This document shows positions 1 through 5,672 of a DNA stretch of 8,451 nucleotides, one piece after another (the first letter of the stretch is position 1; each line of letters begins with the position of its first letter). The position numbers and the translations under genes were made by a program. The stretch is from DAOUEG01 sp964589285. Its GTDB lineage: Bacteria; Chloroflexota; Dehalococcoidia; Dehalococcoidales; RBG-16-60-22. The stretch covers positions 1-8,451 of the forward strand of contig CAZPSP010000111.1 in assembly GCA_964589285.1 (NCBI GenBank). The letters are read 5' to 3'. The notes below the pieces were generated by a model that saw only the letters and a list, made by a program, of their open reading frames with translations, made no database searches and was not told the DNA's origin.

Positions 1-1
1 T

Positions 2-397
2 TTAACGCTTGGTGTACTGCGGGGCCTTGCGGGCGCGCTTGAGACCGGGCTTCTTGCGCTCCTTGGCTCTTGCGTCGCGCGTTAAGAGTCCCTGCTGCTT
101 GAGCATGGGCTTGAATTCCGCGTTGGCTTCCACAAGGGCGCGGGAAATGCCGTGGGATATGGCCTGGCTCTGGCCGGTCATCCCGCCGCCTTCAACCTTG
201 ATAACGGCGTTGTACTTGCCGGACGTCTCCGTGGCGTAGAAAGGCTGCAGGACGCTCCGCTGGTGCTCTACCGCGGTGAACCGCTCTTCATAGGGCGTCC
301 CGTTGATGATGATGGCGCCGTTGCCGGCCATCAGTTTCACGCGCGCCACGGCGGTCTTGCGGCGGCCGGTTCCGTAAAAATAACTCTGTTTATCCAT
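2..397 (-). CDS. rpsI: 30S ribosomal protein S9 (uS9)
   Basis: S9 is a small-subunit head protein whose basic C-terminal tail reaches the P-site tRNA. The 131-residue protein is complete and of usual length. It has the family's N-terminal block YGTGRRKTAVARV (residues 8-20), the central GGGMTGQSQAISHGI region (about 70-84), the RKKPGLKRARKAPQ stretch, and the typical basic end YTKR, which matches the usual FSKR. The ATG start is preceded by AGGA six bases upstream. It is the last gene of the cluster in this window and lies 18 nt after rplM, its usual partner across bacteria. Its TAA stop lies at bases 2-4, so any terminator would be outside the window. Confidence 0.97.
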   Translation of the reverse strand: MDKQSYFYGTGRRKTAVARVKLMAGNGAIIINGTPYEERFTAVEHQRSVLQPFYATETSGKYNAVIKVEGGGMTGQSQAISHGISRALVEANAEFKPMLKQQGLLTRDARAKERKKPGLKRARKAPQYTKR

Positions 398-415
398 GTG
401 CTATCCTGCCCTCTA

Positions 416-841
416 TTATACTTCTTTCACGGTAAGTTGGGAACCATGCGGGTGCTTGTCCCCGGCGTAGACACGGAGCTTCTTCAGCATTTCCGCGCCG
501 AGCCGCGTGTGCGGCAGCATGCCCTTGACGGCGTGCTCGATGGCCCGGGTGGGGTGGTCCTTCATCAGGCGTTCCAGCCAGATGCTCTTGAGACCGCCGG
601 GGTAGTTGGAGTGGCGGTAGTAGAGCTTCTGCTTCATTTTCTTGCCGGTAACGCGTATCTTTTCCGCATTGATGACCACCACGAAGTCCCCGGTGTCCAT
701 GCTGGGTGTGTAGATGGGCTTGTGCTTGCCCATGAGCAGCTTGGCTATCTGCGTGGACATGCGGCCCAGCGTCTGGTCCGTGGCGTCGATCAGGTGCCAT
801 TCCCGTTTGATATCGGCCGGTCTGGCGCTATAGGATTTCAT
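416..841 (-). CDS. rplM: 50S ribosomal protein L13 (uL13)
   Basis: L13 is an early-assembly protein of the large subunit that binds 23S rRNA. The 141-residue product is full length. It shows the diagnostic blocks REWHLIDATDQTLGRMST (about 13-30), a GKHKPIYTPSMDTGDFVVVINAEKI-type core (about 38-62), the YYRHSNYPGGLK segment (about 74-85), and PHTRLGAEMLKKLRVYAG near the C-terminus. Its ATG overlaps the TGA stop of truA as ATGA (bases 838-841), so the two are probably translationally coupled. A purine-rich GAGGGAG lies upstream, inside the end of truA. The overlap leaves no room for an untranslated L13 leader of the kind known in some Firmicutes. Confidence 0.97.
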   Translation of the reverse strand: MKSYSARPADIKREWHLIDATDQTLGRMSTQIAKLLMGKHKPIYTPSMDTGDFVVVINAEKIRVTGKKMKQKLYYRHSNYPGGLKSIWLERLMKDHPTRAIEHAVKGMLPHTRLGAEMLKKLRVYAGDKHPHGSQLTVKEV

Positions 842-1629
842 TGTGCTTCTCCCTCGAACGTTACGGGGTAATCAACCCTCTCCAGATACAGTCCCTCGGG
901 CGGCGCCATCGGCCCGGCCAGTCCGGGCGTCTTCGCTTCGAGCATCGTTCTGAATTCGTCGACCGTCATCTTGCCGCGGCCGACGCCAATCAGAGCGCCG
1001 ACGGTACTGCGTACCTGGTGGGGCAGGAACGACCTGGCCTCTATGACCAGGGTAACCGTGTCCCCGTTTTGCATTATTTCTGCTTTTGTAATTTCCCGCA
1101 CGGTGTTCTTTTCCCGCGCGATAATTTCACTGGACACGAATGAAGCGAAGTCATGCCGGCCGATCAGGCAGCGGCAGGCCTCGTTCATCGCGTTGGTATC
1201 CAATTCGCCATAGACGCGCCAGGCGTGGCCATGGCGCAGCGGCGAACGTGTATCGCTGTTGTAGATATAATACCGGTACTCGCGGCTGACGGCGCGGCGT
1301 CTCACATCGAACGAAACGTCCGCCCGGCGGGCAGCTTTCACGGCGATGTCATCCGGGAGGTAGTGGTTCAAGCCTTCCACATAAGCATGAACGGGCATCG
1401 GCGAATCCGTGAGGAAGGAAAAGACCTGTCCTCTGGCATGCACGCCGGCATCCGTCCGGCTGGCGGACGCTATCCGTACCTTTTTCCCGGTCAGCTTGTT
1501 CAAAGCTTTTTCTATTTCTCCCTGGATGGTCGGCGCTCCGGGCTGGACCTGGGAACCGCAGTAAGCGCGGCCGTCATATTCGATGACGAGCACTATCCTG
1601 ACGCTCTCTGCCGTACCGTTCCCTGCCAA
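838..1629 (-). CDS. truA: tRNA pseudouridine(38-40) synthase TruA
   Basis: TruA isomerises uridine to pseudouridine at positions 38-40 of the tRNA anticodon arm. The protein is 263 residues, close to the usual 245-270. The N-terminal strand VLVIEYDGRAYCGSQ (about 13-27) matches the family opening. The catalytic motif SRTDAGVHARGQ carries the nucleophilic Asp at residue 60. Further family blocks are YRYYIYN (about 117-124), GRHDFASF, and the SFLPHQVRSTVGALIGVGRGK region near the C-terminus. The gene lies 24 nt after rplQ and overlaps rplM by 4 nt. The start is uncertain. The TTG at 1629 gives the longest frame since the in-frame rplQ stop, but its purine-rich stretch GAGGGA almost touches it. 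A GTG at codon 13 (1593) is an alternative that begins nearer the conserved strand. Confidence 0.95.
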   Translation of the reverse strand: MAGNGTAESVRIVLVIEYDGRAYCGSQVQPGAPTIQGEIEKALNKLTGKKVRIASASRTDAGVHARGQVFSFLTDSPMPVHAYVEGLNHYLPDDIAVKAARRADVSFDVRRRAVSREYRYYIYNSDTRSPLRHGHAWRVYGELDTNAMNEACRCLIGRHDFASFVSSEIIAREKNTVREITKAEIMQNGDTVTLVIEARSFLPHQVRSTVGALIGVGRGKMTVDEFRTMLEAKTPGLAGPMAPPEGLYLERVDYPVTFEGEAQ

Positions 1630-1653
1630 TCCCTCTGCACCGGTTTTCCTTAC

Positions 1654-2004
1654 TTAGACCAGTTCCACCTGCGCCATGGGCGCGGCGTCTCCCTGCCGCG
1701 GGGCCAGTTTGACCATGCGGGTATAGCCGCCGGGGCGTTCCTTATACCTCGGGCCGAGGTCGGAAAACAGTTTTTCCGCCACTTCCTTTTCCGTGAGGTA
1801 CGCGATCGCCTGCCGGTAAGCGTGCAGGCCGCTCTTTTTGCCGAGCGTTATCATCTTCTCGGTCATCGGGCGTATTTCACGCGCCTTGGCCTCGGTGGTG
1901 ACTATTTTTTCATTCTTGAGCAGCGAGGTCACCATGTTGCGGTAAAGGAGTTGACGGTGCCCGCTCGGTCTGCCCAGTTGTCTGCCAGTTATCCTATGCC
2001 TCAT
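1654..2004 (-). CDS. rplQ: 50S ribosomal protein L17 (bL17)
   Basis: L17 is a bacterial-specific large-subunit protein near the peptide exit tunnel. The 116-residue product is full length. It opens with the standard block MRHRITGRQLGRPSGHRQ and continues through RNMVTSLLKNEKIVTTEAKAREIR (about 22-45), with the family ending GGYTRMVKLAPRQGDAAPMAQVELV. The ATG follows rpoA by 18 nt, and GGAGAG lies nine bases upstream. It sits directly after rpoA, the near-universal bacterial order, and before truA. No Firmicutes-type ECF transporter ATPase genes lie between rplQ and truA. Confidence 0.97.
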   Translation of the reverse strand: MRHRITGRQLGRPSGHRQLLYRNMVTSLLKNEKIVTTEAKAREIRPMTEKMITLGKKSGLHAYRQAIAYLTEKEVAEKLFSDLGPRYKERPGGYTRMVKLAPRQGDAAPMAQVELV

Positions 2005-2022
2005 TGTTTGCGGCTCTCCAGC

Positions 2023-3033
2023 TTATTCTTCTTCTTCGTTTTCCTTCATGAAGGAGGCAACGGCTGAGTCTTCTTCCTGTTCCTCGTCTTCGCCCTCTTC
2101 ATTGTTGGGGTTGAGCGACAGGCCGATGGAAGCGAGGCGATCTTCGATCTCCTGGTAGGATTTCTGCCCGAAGTTACGCAGCTTGAGCAGTTCCTTGGTA
2201 CCTTTGCCGATAAGCTCGCCGACGGTGGTTATGTTACTGCGTCTGAGGCAGTTCATCGTCCGGACCGAGAGGTCGAGCTGATCGACCGGCATGTTGTATT
2301 TTTCATCCGGGATCGCCATCCGGATCATACGTTCTTCGTCCTTCATCTGGGATATCTTGACGTAGTCCATGAAGGGCGTCATTTGTTCTATCAGAATGCC
2401 GGCGGCCTTGCTTATGGCATCCACCGGTGATGTCGTGCCGTCCGTCCAGACGTCTATCTGGAGCCGTTCCCGGCTGGTTTCCCGGCCGAGGTGTGTCGGC
2501 ACGACAGTATAGTTGACCTTACGGGTGGGCGTGAACAGGGCGTCTACCGGGATGGTGCCAACGGGCGTGGCATCGCTGGCTTCAGCGCCGTGGAACCCGG
2601 TTCCGATCTCGACATCGAACTCGACGTACAGCCGGGCATCGGGTGACGTGGTCGTCAACAACGCCAGATCCGGATTAGCTACCTCGAAGTCCGCCGAGGG
2701 TTTGATATCCGCGGCCGTGACGGTTTTCTCGCCTTCTACTTCCAGTACCAGCATACCGCCCCGGTTGGAGAGGGGCTTGAGCCTGAGTTCCTTCACATTG
2801 AGAAGGAATTCCATGACGTCCTCTTTGGCGTTGGGGATAACGGTGAATTCGTGCTGGACGTCCTGAATGCGTACCTGGGTTACGGCTGCTCCGGGGAGAT
2901 AGCCGAGCAACACGCGGCGCAAGGAATTTCCCAGCGTTATGCCGAAGCCCTTTTCCAGGGGTTCGGCAATAAAGCGCCCGTAAGTTTCACTCTGTTCGGT
3001 ACATTCAATTTTTGGGACTAAGAGTCCATCCAA
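2023..3033 (-). CDS. rpoA: DNA-directed RNA polymerase subunit alpha
   Basis: Alpha dimerises to start RNA polymerase assembly, and its C-terminal domain binds UP-element DNA and activators. The N-terminal domain includes the assembly region GFGITLGNSLRRVLLGYLPG (about 29-48). A linker follows near residues 225-250. The C-terminal domain keeps all residues matching the E. coli DNA-contact set R265, N268, C269, G296, K298, S299 and E302, in the blocks VRTMNCL and FGQKSYQEI. The last 27 residues form an acidic tail (14 Asp/Glu). I place the start at the TTG at 3033, giving 336 residues, because AAGGAGGT lies seven bases before it. The longer frame from a TTG at 3054 would encode that SD site inside the protein and adds seven residues unlike family members. 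rpsD ends 23 nt upstream. Confidence 0.97.
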   Translation of the reverse strand: MDGLLVPKIECTEQSETYGRFIAEPLEKGFGITLGNSLRRVLLGYLPGAAVTQVRIQDVQHEFTVIPNAKEDVMEFLLNVKELRLKPLSNRGGMLVLEVEGEKTVTAADIKPSADFEVANPDLALLTTTSPDARLYVEFDVEIGTGFHGAEASDATPVGTIPVDALFTPTRKVNYTVVPTHLGRETSRERLQIDVWTDGTTSPVDAISKAAGILIEQMTPFMDYVKISQMKDEERMIRMAIPDEKYNMPVDQLDLSVRTMNCLRRSNITTVGELIGKGTKELLKLRNFGQKSYQEIEDRLASIGLSLNPNNEEGEDEEQEEDSAVASFMKENEEEE

Positions 3034-3040
3034 TGAATTT

Positions 3041-3048
3041 ACCTCCTT
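3041..3048 (-). promoter_or_regulatory. Shine-Dalgarno site that sets the rpoA start
   Basis: On the minus strand this reads AAGGAGGT, a near-perfect match to the 16S rRNA 3' end, seven bases before a TTG at 3033-3031. It favours that TTG over the upstream in-frame TTG at 3054. The nearby ATG (3029-3027) is out of frame and reaches a stop after three codons. Confidence 0.85.
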
Positions 3049-3056
3049 ATTCAATG

Positions 3057-3689
3057 CTACCGCGAGTAATACTCGACGACGGCTTTACCGTCGAACCTGG
3101 CGTCGATCTCTTCAATGGTCGGCAGGGTCAATATCTGGCCGGTAAGGTTCTGCCGGTCCAGGCTTAGCCAGTTGAGTACCTGCTTGGACTCGATATCCTC
3201 GACGAGCTGTTTGTAGTACTCGGTCTTTTTGCTGCCTTCCCGCCAGCCGATGGTATCACCTTCCTTGACGAGGGCGGACGGGATGGATGTCTTCTTGCCG
3301 TTGAGCGTGATATGTCCGTGCATCACGATCTGGCGCGCCTGGGCGCGGGAGTCCGCGAACCCAAGACGGTAGACAACATTATCCAGCCGGCGCTCCAGCA
3401 TAACGAGCAGGTTCTCGCCGGTGATACCGGCCTGTTTTTCCGCTGCCTCGAAAGTCTTATGGAATTGGCGTTCCAGGGTGCCGTACGTGTAGCGTGCTTT
3501 TTGTTTTTCACGGAGCTGTAAAGCTCGGTCTGAAAACCGGCGGCGTCTCTTGCCGGCGCCCGCCTGACCGGGTGGTTTCGGCCGTTTGTCGATGGCGCAC
3601 TTGGGCGTAAAGCAGCGAGCGCCTTTCAGGAAGAGTTTCTCGCCGCTGCGCCGGCATAATCGACAAACCGCTCCAGTATATCTTGCCAT
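3057..3689 (-). CDS. rpsD: 30S ribosomal protein S4 (uS4), zinc-binding form
   Basis: S4 starts assembly of the small-subunit body by binding 16S rRNA, and in many bacteria it also represses translation of its own operon. The 210-residue protein is full length. The N-terminus has a Cys4 zinc site, C9-x2-C12-x13-C26-x4-C31, so this is the zinc-dependent (C+) form rather than the cysteine-free one. An S4 RNA-binding domain follows: LERRLDNVVYRLGFADSRAQARQ (about 98-120), then HITLNGKKTSIPS (about 125-137). The ATG at 3689 is preceded by AAAGGGGA with five bases of spacing, and rpsK ends 12 nt upstream. rpoA follows, as in the classical alpha operon. Confidence 0.97.
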   Translation of the reverse strand: MARYTGAVCRLCRRSGEKLFLKGARCFTPKCAIDKRPKPPGQAGAGKRRRRFSDRALQLREKQKARYTYGTLERQFHKTFEAAEKQAGITGENLLVMLERRLDNVVYRLGFADSRAQARQIVMHGHITLNGKKTSIPSALVKEGDTIGWREGSKKTEYYKQLVEDIESKQVLNWLSLDRQNLTGQILTLPTIEEIDARFDGKAVVEYYSR

Positions 3690-3701
3690 AGTATTCCCCT
3701 T

Positions 3702-4094
3702 TTAGACTCTTCTCCTCTTAGGCGGACGGCAACCGGCATGCGGGATGGGCGTAATGTCCCTGATCCCGGTAATGTAGAGGCCGGAACCCTGCAATGAACG
3801 GATCGCCGCTTCCCGGCCGCTGCCGGGACCTTTAACATATACATCAACCTGACGGAGGCCATGCACCATAGCCTTCCTCGCCGCGTCCCGGGCTGCCATC
3901 TGGGCTGCGTAGGGTGTACCCTTACGGGAACCCTTGAAGCCGGCCGTCCCGGAACTGCCCCAGGCCAGGGCATTGCCCTGCGGGTCGGTGAGGGTAACGA
4001 TGGTGTTATTGAAACTGGAGGTAACGTAAGCCCGCCCGGTTGGGACCGACTTTCGTTCCCGCCTCCTGGTCTTGGTTTTCTTTTTCTGTGCCAC
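3702..4094 (-). CDS. rpsK: 30S ribosomal protein S11 (uS11)
   Basis: S11 sits on the small-subunit platform near the E site and contacts 16S rRNA and S18. The 130-residue product is full length. It has a basic N-terminus (KKKTKTRRRERK), the block AYVTSSFNNTIVTLTDPQGN (about 22-41), WGSSGTAGFKGSRKGTPYAAQ (about 45-65), and the ending ITPIPHAGCRPPKRRRV shared by almost all bacterial S11. Translation begins at a GTG (4094-4092). This start is backed by AAGGAGG at 4101-4107 with six bases of spacing, and it gives the normal length. It lies 30 nt after rpsM and 12 nt before rpsD. Confidence 0.97.
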   Translation of the reverse strand: MAQKKKTKTRRRERKSVPTGRAYVTSSFNNTIVTLTDPQGNALAWGSSGTAGFKGSRKGTPYAAQMAARDAARKAMVHGLRQVDVYVKGPGSGREAAIRSLQGSGLYITGIRDITPIPHAGCRPPKRRRV

Positions 4095-4100
4095 CCTGGT

Positions 4101-4107
4101 CCTCCTT
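4101..4107 (-). promoter_or_regulatory. Shine-Dalgarno site for the GTG start of rpsK
   Basis: The minus strand reads AAGGAGG followed by six bases and then GTG. The strong site explains how a non-ATG start can serve a highly expressed ribosomal protein. Confidence 0.8.
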
Positions 4108-4124
4108 GTGTCAGCTCACCTGTA

Positions 4125-4514
4125 CTATTTCTTAGCCATGCCGCGTTTCTGTCCTCTGCCGGCGACAGTCTTGCGCGTGCCTCGTTTGGTGCGTGCATTG
4201 GTCCGGGTCCGCTGGCCATGGGCCGGGAGGCCGTGGCGGTGCCGCTGACCGCGATAGCTGCCAATCTCGACGAGCCGCTTGATGTTGAGGTTGACCTCTT
4301 TGCGGAGTTCGCCCTCGACGCGGTACTGCTTATCGATGATCTCACGCAGCTTATTGACCTCTTCTTCAGTCAGGTCTTTCACCCTGATATCGGGAGCGAT
4401 GCCTGCCTGGTCGAGGATCTTGTAGCTCTGGGCACGGCCGACGCCGTAGATGTATTGCAGCGAGACCCAGGCCTGTTTGTTGACCGGTATATCAACGCCT
4501 GAAATACGTGGCAT
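4125..4514 (-). CDS. rpsM: 30S ribosomal protein S13 (uS13)
   Basis: S13 lies in the head of the small subunit, where it bridges to the 50S subunit and touches the P-site tRNA. The 129-residue protein is slightly longer than the usual 118-125. It starts MPRISGVDIPVNKQ, close to the family MARIAGVDIP. It contains the helix-two-turns-helix region with YIYGVGRAQS (about 21-30), GSYRGQRHRHGLPAHGQRTRTNARTKRG (about 86-113), and a basic tail ending GMAKK. An AAGGAGG site at 4519-4525 lies four bases before the ATG and overlaps the rpmJ stop codon. Only 9 nt separate it from rpmJ, too little for the S4-binding pseudoknot leader known upstream of rpsM in E. coli. Confidence 0.97.
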   Translation of the reverse strand: MPRISGVDIPVNKQAWVSLQYIYGVGRAQSYKILDQAGIAPDIRVKDLTEEEVNKLREIIDKQYRVEGELRKEVNLNIKRLVEIGSYRGQRHRHGLPAHGQRTRTNARTKRGTRKTVAGRGQKRGMAKK

Positions 4515-4523
4515 ATCTCCTCC

Positions 4524-4637
4524 TTATCCCTGTCTCTGCTTGTGCTTGGGATTTTCGCAGATAATGCGGACGACGCCGCGCCGCCGCACCACCTTGCATT
4601 TTTCACAACGTACTTTTACAGATGCTCTTACTTTCAT
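4524..4637 (-). CDS. rpmJ: 50S ribosomal protein L36 (bL36), zinc-binding form
   Basis: L36 is the smallest large-subunit protein and binds 23S rRNA near the base of the stalk. The frame encodes 37 residues, the standard length, beginning MKVRASVKVRCEKCK and ending NPKHKQRQG. The zinc site is C11-x2-C14-x12-C27-x4-H32, the classical C+ form. The ATG at 4637 has AAAAAGG about eight bases upstream. It stands in its usual place between infA and rpsM, 39 nt after infA and 9 nt before rpsM. It is easily missed because of its size. A longer frame at 4379-4606 that overlaps it is out of register and spurious. Confidence 0.96.
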   Translation of the reverse strand: MKVRASVKVRCEKCKVVRRRGVVRIICENPKHKQRQG

Positions 4638-4653
4638 TACAGCTAACCTTTTT

Positions 4654-4671
4654 ACCGGGGGTATTCCCGGT
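4654..4671 (-). other. Short GC-rich hairpin between infA and rpmJ
   Basis: The minus strand reads ACCGGG-AATACC-CCCGGT, a perfect 6-bp stem with a 6-nt loop. It lies 5 nt after the infA stop and directly before the AAAAAGG ribosome site of rpmJ. It fills the longest intergenic gap in the window. The transcript after the stem is A-rich rather than U-rich, so it does not look like an intrinsic terminator. It could be an RNA-processing or translation-tuning element, or chance. Confidence 0.45.
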
Positions 4672-4676
4672 CTTGC

Positions 4677-4895
4677 TTACTTCAAGCGGTAGGTAATCCT
4701 GCCGCGAGACAGGTCATAGGGCGAGAGTTCGATAAGGACCTTATCACCGGGGAGGACGCGGATATAGTGCATCCGTATCTTGCCCGATATATGCGCCAGT
4801 ACCTGGTGCCCGTTGGCGAGTTCCACACGGAACATGGCGTTGGGCAGCGCTTCGATAACGGTTCCTTCGACCTCGATGGCCTCTTTTTTAGCCAT
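4677..4895 (-). CDS. infA: Translation initiation factor IF-1
   Basis: IF-1 binds the A site of the 30S subunit during initiation and helps IF-2 and IF-3 select the initiator tRNA. The 72-residue protein has exactly the family length and is one OB-fold domain. Its blocks are MAKKEAIEVEGTVIEALPNA, FRVELANGHQVLAHISGKIRM (about 22-42), and LPGDKVLIELSPYDLSRGRI (about 48-67), with the usual end TYRLK. The ATG lies inside the last codons of map, so the genes overlap by 8 nt. A GAGGAA site lies upstream within map. This gene follows secY-adk-map in many bacteria, so the placement agrees with the identity. Confidence 0.98.
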   Translation of the reverse strand: MAKKEAIEVEGTVIEALPNAMFRVELANGHQVLAHISGKIRMHYIRVLPGDKVLIELSPYDLSRGRITYRLK

Positions 4896-5664
4896 ACGTT
4901 CCTCGTGTCAATATTTCCGGTCCGTCGTCACCGATGGCGACCGTGTGTTCGAAATGGGCGGACAGGCTTCCGTCCGCAGTATGTACGGTCCAGTCATCGC
5001 CGGCGACACGGGTCTTCCAGCCGCCGATGTTGAGCATTGGTTCGATGGCCAGCGTCATGCCTTTCTTCAGCAGCGGCCCGGAACCTGCTTTCAGGCCGAA
5101 CGGCGGGTCTGTGCAGTTGGGTATCTGCGGATCCTCATGCATGTCCCGGCCGATGCCGTGCCCGGTGTATTCACGGACCACGGAGTAGCCCTTCGATTCC
5201 GCGTATTCCTGGATTGCCGCGGAAATATCTCCCAGGTGACCGCCAGAGCGGGCCATGGAGATACCCTTTTCCAGTGTAGCGCGGGTGGCATCTATCAGGT
5301 TCCGGGCTTCTGGACCCGGTTCTCCGACGGCGACGGTTACCGCGGAGTCACCCTGGAAACCTTTATAGATAACACCGAAATCGAGGGATACCACGTCTCC
5401 TTCATTGATAACGCGGTTTCCCGGGATACCGTGAACGATCTCATCATTAATGGACACGCAGACGCTGGCGGGGTAGCCGCGATATCCTTTGAAGGAGGAC
5501 GTCGCGCCCCGGCGTTTCAGTTCTGCTTCCGCTATAGTGTCCAGTTCTTTCGTCTTCATGCCCGGTTTAATGCTTTCCGAGAGCACGTGCAATATATCCG
5601 CCGTGATCTTGCCGGCTTCACGCATGATGGCAATTTCACGTTCAGACTTGATAACTATTCCCAT
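4888..5664 (-). CDS. map: Methionine aminopeptidase, type I
   Basis: Map removes the initiator methionine from nascent proteins when the second residue is small. The 258-residue product is a single pita-bread catalytic domain with only a short N-terminal lead, as in the E. coli-like type I class. All five metal ligands are visible: D95 (SLDFG), D106 (QGDSA), H169 (TGHGIG), E208 (AIEPM) and E239 (FEHT). H79 in VHGIP and H176 match the conserved substrate-site histidines. The ATG at 5664 lies 8 nt after adk. Its purine-rich GAGGGG runs directly into the start, so spacing is poor, but the N-terminus (IKSEREIAIMREAGKI) fits the family. It overlaps infA by 8 nt. Confidence 0.97.
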   Translation of the reverse strand: MGIVIKSEREIAIMREAGKITADILHVLSESIKPGMKTKELDTIAEAELKRRGATSSFKGYRGYPASVCVSINDEIVHGIPGNRVINEGDVVSLDFGVIYKGFQGDSAVTVAVGEPGPEARNLIDATRATLEKGISMARSGGHLGDISAAIQEYAESKGYSVVREYTGHGIGRDMHEDPQIPNCTDPPFGLKAGSGPLLKKGMTLAIEPMLNIGGWKTRVAGDDWTVHTADGSLSAHFEHTVAIGDDGPEILTRGTYG

Positions 5665-5672
5665 CCCCTCTG

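Noticed and set aside
152..871. A 239-codon open frame on the plus strand, antisense to rpsI and rplM
   Set aside because: It is opposite two certain ribosomal protein genes and has no supporting signal.
1153..2067. A 304-codon open frame on the plus strand, antisense to truA and rplQ
   Set aside because: It covers well-identified genes on the other strand and shows no family motif; long antisense frames are expected at this base composition.
3626..4345. A 239-codon minus-strand frame overlapping rpsM, rpsK and rpsD in another register
   Set aside because: Low-complexity Ser/Arg/Pro-rich translation with no domain; the three ribosomal protein genes account for this DNA.
4379..4606. A 75-codon minus-strand frame in the place of rpmJ
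   Set aside because: It is out of register; the 37-residue L36 frame at 4524-4637 is the real gene, with a full zinc site and correct neighbours.
4654..4671. The infA-rpmJ hairpin as an intrinsic terminator
   Set aside because: The stem is only 6 bp, and on the minus-strand transcript it is followed by AAAAAGG rather than a U-tract; an alpha-operon terminator here would also cut essential genes off from upstream promoters.
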